A stretch of DNA of 64,000 nt from Cinnamomum chago (GCA_038049695.1 CP142451.1:8244001-8308000); one strand, 5' to 3'; shown: positions 43,985-57,477, counted from the stretch's first letter. Translations and numbers: made by a program. Notes: generated from the sequence alone by a model not told the origin.

Positions 43985-46900
43985 GACTGTTTCCTTAGTA
44001 TAGTTTTGGTCTCACGCACCAGATTGCATTTAATACACATATATAATCTAAATCGCTTTGTTCTGACAAGAGCTGTTCTCACGGAGTTATCGTGAGAATT
44101 TTCTATAGAGCCCAACTATGGGTCCCATATGGGGATGGAAGCAAAGTGATGGAGAAATTTACGTGAAACTACTTCAAATATCAAGTTTGACTCCAATCCC
44201 ATGCTCGTAACCCCCTTCATCCGTAACCCAGAAGTTTAACGGAGTCATACCATCCAACGATTTAATTCATTCGGATGGGTGCCTAGTCTTAGGATTAGTG
44301 ACTATCAAGGGGGTCCATGTTTGTGCACAGTTTGAATGGATTGCTAGGTGGGCCCCACTTCTCATTCTCACATGAATATTTCCATAATCTAAATCCTCAT
44401 TTATGTGCAGGCCCATATATTTCCTCCAGGGGTCCACTTTGCCCCTGTTCTTTTCCCATTTTAGGATCCAGATGACTGCTTCAATCTAGTAGAAAACAAA
44501 AAAAAAAAAAAATAATAGTAAACAATGACATCCAAATAAACCTGTTAGAACCCACGGTTTATGTCGGTGTAACTGTGGGTGCTTAATATTGATTTCGGTT
44601 TTTTTGACCCATTTTTAATCCGTTGAAGGGTCTTTAGGTTGGACTCAATCTAACTAGTTGATGGTGGCTCGGACCCCACAACAAAAGTTCTTTGTGTCAA
44701 CATTTTCAAAATTAGCTGGAGTTGGAACTGCTTGTGTGAATGATTCTGTCTAAATAAGTACTTGTCTGCTTAGTCAACCGGACCCACAAGTAATCTTACA
44801 ATTTCCAAAAACAAGTTATAAAAATATTGTGGACCAATTAAATTGATAAAGAAAACCGCCTCTTACCTAAGTCAGAATTCAAATCCTGGGTATGTCACGT
44901 TTCCTCATCCGAAGGCTCTCTCACCTCACCCGACATACATATGCCCGAGGGCAGAGGGCATAGGTGGGTAAAAATTAATAATAATTTGGTGTGGTCGTCT
45001 TCTCCTTTTTTTGGGTCAAGTGGAAGGAAACTCGTTTTGGTTGAATCGGATGTTTGATGCTGCTTTTAGTTCTTGTAACACGCTGTTGGACTCTAACCAA
45101 TTGGACTTTGATCCACTTTCAAACATTGAAAATTGTTCAATTTACAACACTAATGACTTTCGACCTATGCCTCCATACCCCACAAATCAATCTCTGACCC
45201 GAATGTTTCCACTTCCAGTCCAATTGTTGCCGTGGACAGATGTGAATGTGCAGGAAGCTGCCATCTTATGGGAATTCTACTTTGATTTCTTCTCAGGAGA
45301 AGACAGCATATGAAATATATATATTGGGCCCACTTATAAAAATAAAATGTATTAAAATTAACCACCATTAGATTGATGTTTTTATATTCTCGTGATGGAC
45401 CCAATCCTTATTGGAGTGAATTTGGTAAGGGCCCTGATGACATGAATATTTGCCATCCAGATTTGATTTGATTAGATATTTATATATTATCACTCCTTTA
45501 TGAAAGATGTGATCTTATATCTATTAAATAGTAGTAGAAGGTGATGGAAAGATATCATCATAAATAAGGGTCGTGAAAAAAAATAAGCCCCATAAATTAT
45601 ATAACCCTTCAGTTAAATGCATTAGCCTTTTAAATCTTTGATCTATATAATTTTTAAAACTTGATCCAATTCCCACATTGGGCACGATTCCAATTCACAA
45701 AGATAGACAGTATAAGGTGGTAGATTCATTAAACATGTTTTCTTTCATTACATGGATATGGATCATGTGATGCATGTTTAGTGTGATTAACATTGGCCCA
45801 TGGGGGAATGGATTGGGCACTCAAAACAAAACTTCATGGACTATTATGTTTCTATATTATTAATATATATATCATCTGAGAGATGAAACAAAAGTTACAA
45901 AACCATTACCATTTGAAGGCTGTGCAGATTGAATTGAGGCTAGAGAGTCTATAGATTATAGACTCCTAATTTGATTTTGTTTTGGATGTAGAGTGGCGAA
46001 TGTCTGACCTCCTGCTTCAATGACATTCACGTTGGCAATGTATAAAGGACCAATGGCCGATTTCACAACGTGGATGGATTTCAACTTTCAAGACCATAAC
46101 AGGTCCATGTGTTATTGATTTCCAAAAAGTGAAATTGGGGTCTTTACATCTTCACATGAAAACCTTTTACAATCCAACATTGATTGTCCTCAACAACAAT
46201 AAGGTTAAGCTTGTTATATATGTAAACATTGTTGGAAAAAATGGCTAATAGCTTTTTGTCAACTTTGAGCCAAAAACTAAGTGGGACCCACTTATTCTTT
46301 TGGGTGGGAATACATGAGAATGTAATACTCCATGAGTAGATTAAGGACATATATCGAGTTGCTATATGTTAAACATGGAAACAAAAGGAAGTGGTAAACT
46401 TGCTTCCCACATTGTTTGGGAACAAAACATTCTTTCGGTATAAATATGCTTACCTTGGTAGTATAAGATGAGCCCCAGGAGGCATCCCACTTTTGTGGTG
46501 AAGGGAGGACTTTGATCAAGGTAGGGTTACCACCACACACACGCGCGCGCCCCGCACCGAACCGGGCTTGGCTTGGGCTTAGGCTTTGGCTTCACACACA
46601 AATGGGGTCTGGCTCGGCCCACTACCCATTTATTATTTTTGGAGAAATTTTATTTAATAAAAAACAGATGCAATCCCATGAAAGAGTCCTGAAGCAAGTT
46701 ATTTATATGCGCATCTTATTCATGACTTTTGATCATCCAATTCATTGCTGTTGCATTACATTTTCGAGTCAAATAAATTTCCATTATAAAATTACATTAT
46801 GTAGTTTTCATTTAGTGTTGTTTTGATTCACTTATGTAAGGAATTGTATCTTAAATACTGAACTATTATTTCTGTATGAACTCGAAACAACAAAGATCAC

Positions 46901-47341
46901 GAAACATTGGTATGAAAGGACTAAAAATGTTGCAAGATAACTCGGTCAGCTGGGGCCTTTGAGACACCATAAACCCACTATGTTTCCGTCCAACCGTCCA
47001 TCTTCTTTCAAACTTCTCAATGGTCTGGGCTGTCTAGCTAGTCTAGAATAAAAGGAATGTCTTGTTCAGTCTATGGCAATTTGGTCAACCACACAATCCA
47101 TCCAATAGTGGGCCCCACACTCTATTGAATTGATTTTTGAGCCAGGGAAGACAGAAAAGGTGGGACCTGGCTGTGGCCCATTTTTGGATTTAAAAATGTT
47201 GAAATAAAAACTATAACTAAAATGTCATACGCAAAGGATGTTCCCAATTGGGATTTGTCATTCATTGATTGACATGTGGGAAACCTGGCATTTACTCATC
47301 GGATCATTTCTTTCCTCCCCAACAGCGTACCATCTTGTCAA
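43985..47341. other. Intergenic and P450 upstream region
   Basis: No confident gene. The frame at 45011-45313 (100 codons, MGQVEGNSFWLNRMFDAAFS...) has protein-like composition but no family I recognise; it may be a gene fragment or chance. A stretch of 'acacacacgcgcgcgcc' lies near 46532. The last 300 bases before 47342 should hold the P450 promoter. Confidence 0.35.
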
Positions 47342-47347
47342 TATAAA
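47342..47347 (+). promoter_or_regulatory. TATA box of the P450 gene
   Basis: TATAAA 77 bases before the P450 start codon, followed by a pyrimidine-rich stretch (ccttcgcctctcctttcttcc) typical of plant transcription starts. No ATG lies between it and the start codon. Confidence 0.65.
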
Positions 47348-47397
47348 CCCTTCGCCTCTCCTTTCTTCCTCCCAACAAATTCTGAAAGAGAGAGCAA

Positions 47398-47419
47398 ACG
47401 AGAGAGAGAGAGAGAGAGA
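47398..47419 (+). repeat. (GA)n tract directly before the P450 start codon
   Basis: About ten GA units run straight into the ATG at 47419, preceded by 'gaaagagagagcaaac'. It lies in the predicted 5' UTR. Confidence 0.85.
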
Positions 47420-50400
47420 TGGAGTTCCTTCATGATCTTCAATATTTCAGCTTAGCCATAGCAAGCCTTCTCATCTGTGCAATTGGTGTCTTGGTATTCT
47501 ACCTATGGTTTTCAGCTTTTCGGTTGAATCTTAAGCTGCAGAGGAATGGCTTCAGAGGCCCACCTCCCAGATTCCCTATGGGGAACATCAATGAAATGAA
47601 AAAGAAGGAAGATAAAGCTTCTCATGGGGCACCCTTAGCCATGACCAATGATATCCATTCAACTGCTTTTCCTTATTTTGCTAAATGGAGACTATCATAT
47701 GGTAAGTTGGGGTTGATTGCTCCAAACATGTTTGTGATTTTCTGGGTTTCCAATATTCTTTGATTGGCAGCGTCTAGATATAATTTATTCAGTTCTTTGC
47801 ATCTTCCTTCCCTCGTGTCAGAAGTCCTACTAAAAGTAGAGGGTGGGTAGTATACGAAAGGTGTAATCTTCTAGTAGATACGGTAACAGACAATACAAGT
47901 ATGGAAGATAGTGGCTGTTTTTTTTATGGAAGATAGTGGTTGTTAAAATCATTAGGATCTTTTAGGATATTATTACTAATTATTATATATGAAACGGATA
48001 GGATATAATTAGCACAATTTCGCTCAATTTTGATATTATATTCTTAAGTAGTTTCTTTTTTCTTTTTTTTTTTCTTTTTAATTTTGCTGCAAATCTCATA
48101 TTTGATGTTAGGTTCTAGTCTCTCTATTTGTAGGGTGTATTCTGATCCAAATGGCTTGGTCACACTCCATTATCAAAAGAAAAAAAAAGTTTCAGCCTCT
48201 CTATACATGATATTAGATACATTCTTATCATTTTCTATTTCGCATGACATCTAAATCTGATAGTCTTTATAGACAAAGATATTATCAAACGATGAGTCCC
48301 TTTCCTATTGCTATTAATGCACATCTCTATTACCCTATTATGATTGCTTTATCCCTGGGAGTGTCACTTTCGCATATACTTGCTTTAGATATTTGGTCCT
48401 AAAACCCATAGTCCCTAAAGTTTCCAAATATTTGCATCCTAAAATCGTTGGCATATTATTTTGTTTCCAAATACAGTCCAATGACTGTTTCCTCTGTCAC
48501 ACTTACCACTTCATTGGTTGGAGGTAACAAAAAGGCCAAACGAGGTATCTATTGTGCAAATATTTTATATTTACATTTTTTTTTATATCGGAGGGTGTCC
48601 CAACCCTTTGGGCCGGACTAAGGCCAAGGGGGACCCAAGTAAATCCTTTGTTGCCCTAGTGTGGTAGGACATTTTCGAACCCTCAACCTTCTGGAGCAAA
48701 CCGTGATCCCATGCTCAAAATGAGCTACCCCTCCTAAACATTTTATATTTACATCATTACATTAATTTATGAATTAGATATGGATGGATATCTATTTTAG
48801 GGCTCCACTTAAGATCAATAGATTGACTCAATTCACACATGTTAAATCTATCCATTGATTTTGAGAATCTAAGTGCTCGTATATAGTGTTGGAACGATGA
48901 AGGTCAGGTTTGTGCTCATAACTTGTCATGTGCACATGAATGGTTTGGCTATTCTTAGATTGTGGAGGTCCATTCATATTTGTAATTACTATACACTATA
49001 GTGATCACAATCATAGATCAAAAGCGGTTTGAATGATCCATGCAATCTGATCAGATTTTGATTAGTACAAAGGACTCATTTTAGGACTATAAACGTGATT
49101 TATTTAAATTGGAAAATACTTAGAAAATTGAGAAGTATTTTGAAAAATATGTCAAAAAACTTATGGACTCAGATTTGATCTAATGGTACAAGTCTGTCTA
49201 TGATTTACGCTCAAGTCTCATCTCGATTTGAGTCTTAGACCGTTCTTGAAATAGATAAAAGGACCTATCTAAATAGGGCATCATAATTTGCCCTCCAATA
49301 ATTAGAGTGGGCCCACTATATAATTGATTACGTGCAAAATACATATTTCACTAATTATATGCTCTTTTGATCAATCTATTATTGGGTCTTAGTTTCATTA
49401 GAATTATTTTATCATGGTCATCGAATCACCATCGAAGCCAATCATTACTAGTAGGATGATAGCAAAATAAAGTGCTCTTATTTTGAAATTAACTAACTAT
49501 ATATTTTTCTTTGTTAACATTATAGGTGATTGAATTTGATTGCAATTTTTATCATTTTAATGCAGTTCATACCAAAAAAATTAATTGTTTTAAATTATTT
49601 ACCGCTTTTTAATATAGAAAATTATATTTCCCGCAATAATCGTGGGCATGTTTTGCTAGTATTATGATTAATGTGATTTGGCTAAATTGAGATATAATCT
49701 CTCATTATTATTATTAGATTATATGATATTATGAGGTTAAGTTTCCTTAATTATCTTGTCCTATTTTGTAAATAGGACTTGAGATTCTCAATAAAATTAA
49801 TATTTTATTTCTTTTTACATTTATTTAAGGTTTTGGCCGTTTATTATATTCAATAATTAACTCAAAGTTGTAAGTTAGAATTGTTTTTAAACATAGATTA
49901 GAAATTAATGTCTGAACTGACTAAAATATATGTTACACAATAAATCCTAGTGTAGAAATACTAATAAACATTACTACATATAAAGTGAACTTTCGCCCTA
50001 CTGTGAATCACAAGCCCCTGCATAAAAGAGGAGGGGTGCATCAAGTTGATAGTCATAGTAAAACTTTTGGCATATCTACAATAGGAATTATGTGACAATC
50101 TTCTATAATAGAATAGAATGGTGAAACAAAATTCATATATCAGATCTGAATATCGTTGGGACAAGGCTTTGATGGTGATAGTCATTGCATATTTAAGTGA
50201 TTGATGTTGAGATGAGAAAGGTAAAAGATGTTAAAGAGATGAATATGGCCAACAAAGAAGCCAATTAAAATTTTCCCACTCGCCTGTACGTATGAAATAT
50301 ATCCAGGAGGAAAATTTGCTTCTCCTTACCTTTGGCCTTGCTCTCTTTAGCATACACAATTTCCCATCTTTGATTGCTCTCCATCCTACACCTTTCGTAT

Positions 50401-51187
50401 GTGAATGATATGAAAATATCGAATGTCCTCGTACAATTAGTAAAAAGAGCACCCATGTAACATTTTCAATGATTCAATATTATATAATCAACGTGTCTTT
50501 TTTTTTTTCCATGTATTAGAAATATTTAAGTGAGAACCATGTTCATGGTTTTTCATGGTCTACACTATTTTTTGGGCCATATGCAATCTAGTTAACTCCC
50601 TCACACACTACTTTCTTTGAATTGCAACAAACCTAAATTTGACACTCATCCACTCATTACACATTGTTGTATTCAAATAAGATACTCATGTCTTTTACGA
50701 TGTGAGCCATAGTTCAAGAGGTTCGGATTAATGGGATTAATACTTTGAGTAGACCTATGTCGTCTTATTGAGGTATTTCTATCCATTCCCCTCCATTATG
50801 ATTTATATGGTCTTAGAGGTCAGTCCGCATGGGCCTATGTGCGAATGGAATAAGACTTTCATTTGTCTTTGTGTGATTTATTTTAAAAATTGTTCAAACA
50901 ATTCCTATATTAGGAATGTTTCAATCAATATGACTTACTTTGGAGCATGACAATCACGAAAGTTTGTTCAGAGTTTAGCAGCCCTCCTATTTTAGTGAGG
51001 CTTTAAGTTATCTAAAGATAAGATGTATACCAAAATCTGCATGATCAATCAAAGGGCAACTCATATGAGTATTAAATTTAGTTAATTTGATATAATTTGC
51101 TTAATGTGAAGAACTTAGATTGATCATAGAAGAAAGCAGGTGAGCCCCACATGTTAGAACGTTCGGGAAGTCATTCTTGATAATCTT

Positions 51188-51225
<38 letters not shown>

Positions 51226-54200
51226 TCAAATAGAAACAACAATTTCAGATATACGAGAAACTTCTCATGTTGAGAATTCTGAATACTTTTTATATAATGT
51301 CAGACGTGTGGATATGTCTGAGGTGTGGTGCATCACCGACAACAGATAATGCATCATCATCAACATGTACAGATCAATTGACACAGGTCGCACTGTAGCG
51401 TACACAAGTGTACGTCATGGTGTCGTAGTCGGTTTGGTTTGTTGTGGTTTCAATATGAAGATAGGGACTTCAATATGCTAGGACCATACGTCCATGCCTT
51501 GTGTTTTTTATTTTTTCACTGACATACATTACAAGTAGTTGTTGTGGCCCAGCCGAATAAAACTGCGATCGACAAACACAATGCAGAGTCACAAACAATC
51601 TATCAAGCAATCACACACAATGAATATGACAATTTTACATGCATGGTTCAGTAGTAGTGTGTCTAGATCTATTGGAAAGAGAAACTTTCGTGATCTATTC
51701 TTCTTTTGTCTATCTTAGGGTTAGATTTATATTTACATCAATATAAATGACATGGTCCAAGGACCAAAATGCACTCTTGAGCTCTATATGCAAATCCTAG
51801 CTAACCCACAAAGTGAAATCAGAATACAAGATGTAATGACCTAACATTGTTGCTTTTTTTTTTTTTTTTGTATTTCAGGGAAGGTGTTTGTTTATTGGTT
51901 AGGAACAGAACCATTTCTATACATTGGCGATCCAGAATTCCTAAAACAAGTATCAAATGGAGTTGTGATGTCTAAAGCATGGGGTAAGCCCACAGTCTTC
52001 AAGCGCGATAGAGATCCCATGTTTGGAAAAGGCTTGGTCATGGTCGAAGGAGATGATTGGGTGCGCCACAGGCGCATCATAACACCTGCCTTTTCTTCTG
52101 GAAATTTAAAGGTACGCTCTCTCTCTCTCTCTCTCAATCTCAATCTCAATCTTTGAGCTTGTTCTAATCCTACTGATCCTAGAGTTGTGACAATCATGAA
52201 AGGTTGTCACCTAAGTCATAGGCCTGACTTAGGCGAGGACACGTTTTTGTGTTTTTGTGCTTAAATTCTGGAGAAATATGAGTGCGCCTTGATGTAGATG
52301 GTGAGAGGAATGAAGTCTATGCATAATAGATCGGTACCTCTCTGAATATAAAGTTAAAATGAGACCATGAAAAACTTAAAGGGCCATCCTTCTTTGCTTA
52401 GTAAAGCCTTCACAAAGACTCTAGACAACGTATCTTTTTTCATATTTGAGGGCTTTTATTCAAGTTTAAAATCTTCTCACAAGTGGTTTGTTTTTATTGA
52501 CTTTGAATATGGATGTAAGGGCTCACACCTTATCTCTAATATTGAAAAATTTTAAGCAATCGTTCATGAAGTGGGCTTTTCTTTTCTTATTACGTGGGTA
52601 TCCCTGTGGTATGATGATCAGAATGGCAGAAGTTGTTATGTTTCTCAAGGAATTTTTTTTTTTAAAGAAGCCCGCTGGATCAATAGCCAATAGACAACTC
52701 AGATCATGCCCCGTCTTCTAGACGGATAGAATTTTAAAAAACTAGCAACAATGCCCCGTGCTAAAGTAAGATATTACATTTTGAATTTATGAGATATTAA
52801 AATTAATTCTAAACATATAAGCATATATATTCATGCACATTTACATAAAAACAGTCAACATGTCTTCAATCACAAATACAAGTGATCAACAGCAACAATA
52901 AACTATTATAAAGATAAAGGTAAAAAAAATCCATTCAACAACAACATAATAGCAATAATTACTAAAGAAGATATAAAAAAACGAATTTTGTTAATATATA
53001 TAATATTAGTAATAAGAAATGTATTCAAGTTTTTGTTACCCATTGATAATTTCAAAGCCCAATAAAACAAAGTCACCCCATTTGGACTTGTTTGTGTAAC
53101 AAGAGGATTCTAGGGTGAGTCCATGTGGGCCCACGAAAGTGTAATTTATGGTGAGTCAAACTTAGGGTCATGTGTCTATATAATTAGATCAAAAAAATGA
53201 TGCCTATAAGATTCAACCAAAAAACTCCAACCTCAAAACATTTTTATCACAAGCCCATCCATGAGATGGTCTATCAGAAGGTCGGGTCTGATTTTCGTTC
53301 ACATGTGACAATCTTTGAATAGAGTAGAGCTGTATTTGAAAACTAAAAGAAAATTATATTTTTAATGAAGAATTTATCAGTATGAATTGCAGAAAGGTAG
53401 GCCCCAAATATTAAAATAAAAAGATGACAATCTTGAGATGATGGAAGATAGATAGTGTTGAGAGAGAGAATAAATGTAGTAAAATAGAGAGATTTTAGGG
53501 GATATTGATTGAGATACTTTATGAGATAGATGATATGGATAAAGAGATTTGTTTGGAGAAAAATTTATGGCATGTGATGACATAGCACCTTAAAGCACTC
53601 TATGTTTTTTCTCTATATTTATTTGAAAGGAGAAATAATGGGTGCTGAGGTGGCACCCATTACATCCCACCTCCCCCTGCTTTAATATATATATAACAAG
53701 GTTACATGCATTGGCAACTGTCACCATCACATGGATGTTATTATTCACGTGCGTAGCAATTGCATTTATACCTACCTGTATAATCTTATTATCATGCATG
53801 GACCCATCTTTATCATTCATTCTTACATCACATACATGTGTAGAGATTGATGATTTGCAAGCTTACCGTTGTCTTTGTATTATGATGTATATATAGATTA
53901 CAAGAGAATTATCTCTATTACATTTGAATTTGAAAAGTCCTTATTAGTAATAAGGATTTCAGAGTATATTTGAACTTGTGCATATCTAGGATAAGCCAAA
54001 TAGCCAACCAATCTTATCCTTGAGATTGTGCTGGATCAGATCTACTCCCAGGATACACATGCATGAGAAAGTATGAGAAAGTGGTCCATTATGACTGCTG
54101 CATATAATCACTGCTATTCTCATATCACACACATAACACGTGCATGGGAAAGTGGTTCTCAGGTATTGGCATTTAATCTTGCATGGGGCCCATCTCTAAG

Positions 54201-54346
54201 TTGTTTCATCACATACATACATGTGCATGGGAACATGGACCTTCTAGGCAATAGTGCTCTTTGTAATCTCTATCATTCTCATATTATCATTGGCATCACA
54301 CATCTAGCACGTTCATATGAAAGTGATGCTTTTATATATGGCTGTT

Positions 54347-54389
<43 letters not shown>

Positions 54390-57300
54390 GATGCTTTTAT
54401 ATTTGGCTGTTTACTCTCTCTCTCTCTCATTGTTGTATTGTCCTATTCTTAAGTTGGAAGTTATGCAAGAGAATTTTCTCTCTCTCTCTCTCTCTCATTG
54501 TTGTATTGTCCTATTCTTAAGTTGGAAGTTATGCAAGAGAATTTTCTGCTGCACAGTAGGTCACAGTGCACCCCACTTGCATTTCAACTCTTGCATAATT
54601 CAAGTAATCAATCAAGGGCATCAAAAAAGCTCATGCCAAACTTCCTATATGCCAAATTATAAGATGATACTATTCAGGCATTGATCTATACTCTTAGAAC
54701 AGCCATTTTTATGACGAAAATGGAATGTTTAGCATTGTCCAATTGAAGTCACTCTTATCAATCCCAAGAGATCCCGCCAAAGTAATAATTAAGTTGATGA
54801 ATGGATGCTTTTCAAATTGAAAAGCATTTGGACCATCAAATTGTAGGCAAGTTATCAAGTGATTACATTCAAGTAATTGTTGTACGCTGTAGCTGACATA
54901 TTCCACTAATCTAATCTACTTTGCATTAATATAACACTAATATATCTGAGAGATGTAGACAGAGTACATTTAGGCAATCATGATAAAGATAACACTAACA
55001 TAAAACTCTATAATTGATAAAAAAAATAAATTCATATCACTTATCAAACAAGCATAAATCGATTTCATCTTTTTATACGATCTCTAGAGGGACACTAGAC
55101 TTACTAGTAAGAAGAAGCAAAGGAGTGTAAATGTCAGACAAAGACATAAAGATATCTCTAATATCTTACAACGCACTTTAGATATCCCAATCGAACTATA
55201 TTTTGTTAATTTAACAGTTCTCCATAAAAGATCATGAAGAGAACCTTCATTTAATTTTAGAGTCCCTTGGGCATTCTGCTCCTTCACCTTGTGTATCTTT
55301 GAATATTTATCTAAAAAGAAAGAAAAAAAGAGAATTCTAATCAAAGAAGAGGTTTTTATGTTGCTTTGATCCTCTCCAATTCTAACTATTTTCTTCCTTG
55401 ATCAAACGTGTAGGCCATGATGAACTTAATGGTGGAGACAACCAACAAAATGCTTGATGAATGGACTGGATTGGTAAACTTGGACATGCATGAGATAAAC
55501 GTCGAGGGAGATATCATAAAAAATGCAGCTGAAATCATAGCCAAGACCAGCTTTGGCATGAACCATCAATATGCTGAAAGGGTGTTTGAGAAGCTCAAAG
55601 CCATGCAGGTAATGCTCTTTCGGTCGGGTCGCCTTTTGGGTGTCCCTTTTAGCAGGTTGGTCTACCTCAAGCAAACCCTAGAAGAGCGTAACCTTGGGAA
55701 GGAAATCGATGATCTTCTCCTCTCCATTATAACTGCAAGGAAGGCAAGCCGTATAGCTGAGCCTCAAAAGGATTTGCTGGGTCTCCTGCTTCCTGACAAC
55801 CACGTCAATGAGCTACTTGGAAAGAAGTTGTCTCCTCGAGAGCTTGTTGATGAGTGCAAGACCTTCTTCTTTGGTGGTCATGAGACTACTGCATTGGCAG
55901 TCTCTTGGACCCTATTCCTCCTGGCCAAGCAGCCCAAATGGCAAACCCTCCTTAGAGAAGAGATCATGGAAGTCACTGGAGGAGAGCCATTGGATTTCAC
56001 CATGCTTCCTAAACTAGTAAAGGTAAAACCAATAATAATAATCAAATTGCACTTTTTTTTTTCAGCTAGCTTGGCACTTGGAATTACCATGATAGGAATC
56101 TTGATCATTAGCTTCTTCACAGTTTTGGAGTAAATCACTTTCATATGATCCAGATTGATGAGAGTGCACTAATGACTGGCTTGGGAATTGCAAACAGTAA
56201 CACCACCTTGTCAGTGACATGCTACTAAATTACAATATATACAAAGCTTATAGAAGTTCAACACATTTTATTATTTGGATTTAGGCCTGGATTCAAACCA
56301 CAACCCAGTCCATATACCATTATCACAAGTATTCTTTTGGGAATTATTGTCTTGGGAAAACATCGGGAAATTTTAAATTTTGGGATTTTTCTTGAGATAT
56401 TATCAAGAAAGTTCGTTTTAAAAAAAAAATTAAAATAATAGATAATTAAAAACAAATATTTAAAACCATCAGACACAATTTTATAGATATTTCCTTATTT
56501 ACACATTTTACTCTGATTTCATAATATTTTCTTGTGGTATTTTCAATTCTTACAATATTTTGGAAGTATTGCGATTTTTTGGGGAATATATAATCATATG
56601 CATATGTCATGATATCATTACGAGATAATCAAAATATTGCCTAAGTTGGTTGGATTGGTGTTGGGTTTGAGCTGCCTGTCAACTCAGCCAACTTGCAACT
56701 GCATTACCATGCAATTGCCAACGTTGAGCATTTATAATTTTGGGATGGAGAAGATCTACAGGTCCCATGGTGATGCAAGTTTTATAGGTATATATAGAAG
56801 AATCTCGTACGTCTACAAATGTGAACAACCAATACTAATTTGTGTCTATGTATATCAATATCATTGTATCAATGCATGTTCAATTTTAACTAGTGAATTG
56901 GTATAAAAGTGTGTTGAACTCCCTCACAAATGTTGGTGTGATCTTACCATCTTTTATATGGATTTTTGCAGATGGGTTGGGTGATGAACGAGGTCCTACG
57001 TCTATACCCCCCAGCCCCCAATGTCCAGAGGCAAGCAAGAGAGGACATTCAAGTTGGAGATGCCATAATTCCCAAGGGAACAAACATTTGGATAGACCTA
57101 GTGGGAATGCACCATGATCCAGCTCTATGGGGAGAAGATGTGAATGAGTTTCGACCTGAGAGATTTAAAGAAGATGTTTTATATGGAGGCTGCAAGCACA
57201 AGATGGGGTACCTGCCATTTGGTTTTGGGGGAAGGATGTGTGTTGGGAGGAACCTGGCTTTGATGGAGTACAAGACAGTCCTATCCCTTATCCTAACCAG

Positions 57301-57421
57301 GTTTTCTATGTCTCTGTCACCCAACTATCTGCATTCTCCTACACATTTGCTCTCTCTCAGACCTTCCTCTGGAATACCACTTCTCCTTCAACCAATAACA
57401 CCCATGACCATGAGGAGATGA
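47419..57421 (+). CDS. Cytochrome P450, CYP72 clan, cytokinin hydroxylase-like
   Basis: Four exons, 47419-47701, 51879-52111, 55414-56022 and 56972-57421, join in frame across GT-AG introns (phases 1, 0, 0) into 524 residues. An N-terminal membrane anchor (about residues 9-32) places it on the ER facing the cytosol. Visible P450 motifs: I-helix FFGGHETTA (G326-T331), K-helix ExxR (E382, R385 in NEVLRLYPPAP), PERF (437-440), and haem loop FGFGGRMCVG with ligand Cys465. All key residues are intact and the length is normal. Sequence such as YWLGTEPFLYI, GKPTVFKRDRDPMFG and VEGDDWVRHRRIITPAF places it in the CYP72 clan near CYP709/CYP735-type proteins often labelled cytokinin hydroxylase-like. 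The substrate cannot be told from sequence; I do not claim that it hydroxylates cytokinin. Introns 1 and 2 are 4.2 and 3.3 kb. Confidence 0.93.
48577..48739 (-). mobile_element. tRNA-derived SINE, family 1, copy 4 (in intron)
   Basis: A 163-bp minus-orientation copy with the poly-A tail read as a T9 run at the left and the tRNA-like head at the right ('gagctaccccta'-type end, B box complement 'tttcgaaccc'). The perfect 15-bp duplication attttatatttacat lies at 48562-48576 and 48740-48754. It is in P450 intron 1, antisense to the gene. Confidence 0.87.
51193..51222. repeat. (AT)n microsatellite
   Basis: About 15 TA units inside P450 intron 1. Confidence 0.9.
51540..51760 (-). mobile_element. 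Possible LTR-like remnant in intron 1
   Basis: Read on the minus strand, phrases such as 'tttattcggctgggcc', 'cacgaaagtttctctttcc' and 'catgtaaaattgtcatattc' are in the style of plant LTR ends. It is a fragment, old and not whole. No coding part is attached and the family is uncertain. Confidence 0.25.
52112..55413 (+). other. P450 intron 2, 3.3 kb
   Basis: Phase-0 intron whose 5' end is a (CT)n and (caatct)n run directly after the donor GTACGC. It holds a microsatellite-driven duplication cluster at 54321-54547. No gene; the 203-codon frame at 54073-54684 is an artefact of these CT runs. Confidence 0.85.
54321..54547. repeat. (CT)n with two flank duplications
   Basis: 'aagtgatgcttttat...ggctgtttact(ct)n' occurs at 54321 and again at 54386 (period 65), and '(ct)ncattgttgtattgtcc...gagaattttct' occurs at 54428 and 54496 (period 68). 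The duplicated flanks are nearly identical, so unequal exchange between CT tracts is a likely cause. Confidence 0.9.
56023..56971 (+). other. P450 intron 3, 949 bp
   Basis: Phase-0 intron from GTAAAA to gatttttgcag. A+T-rich; no element ends are recognised. Confidence 0.85.
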
Positions 57422-57477
57422 AGACCATGAAATCAATTTGCTTGTCTCGAGGGATGGAGTCAATTCTCAGTGCTGAA

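Larger units (their letters stand above)
47702..51878 (+). other. P450 intron 1, 4.2 kb
   Basis: Phase-1 intron from GTAAGT to a T-rich 3' site (tttttttttgtatttcag). It contains a family-1 SINE at 48577-48739, an (AT)n run at 51193-51222 and an LTR-like remnant at about 51540-51760. The rest is A+T-rich intron sequence with no gene. Confidence 0.85.

Noticed and set aside
54073-54684. A 203-codon plus-strand frame
   Set aside because: It runs through CT microsatellites inside P450 intron 2 and is mostly Ser-Leu repeats.
55606-55614. A candidate splice donor CAGGTAATG inside P450 exon 3
   Set aside because: Reading through gives AMQVMLFRSGRLLGVPFS, which is normal P450 sequence, so the GT is not used.
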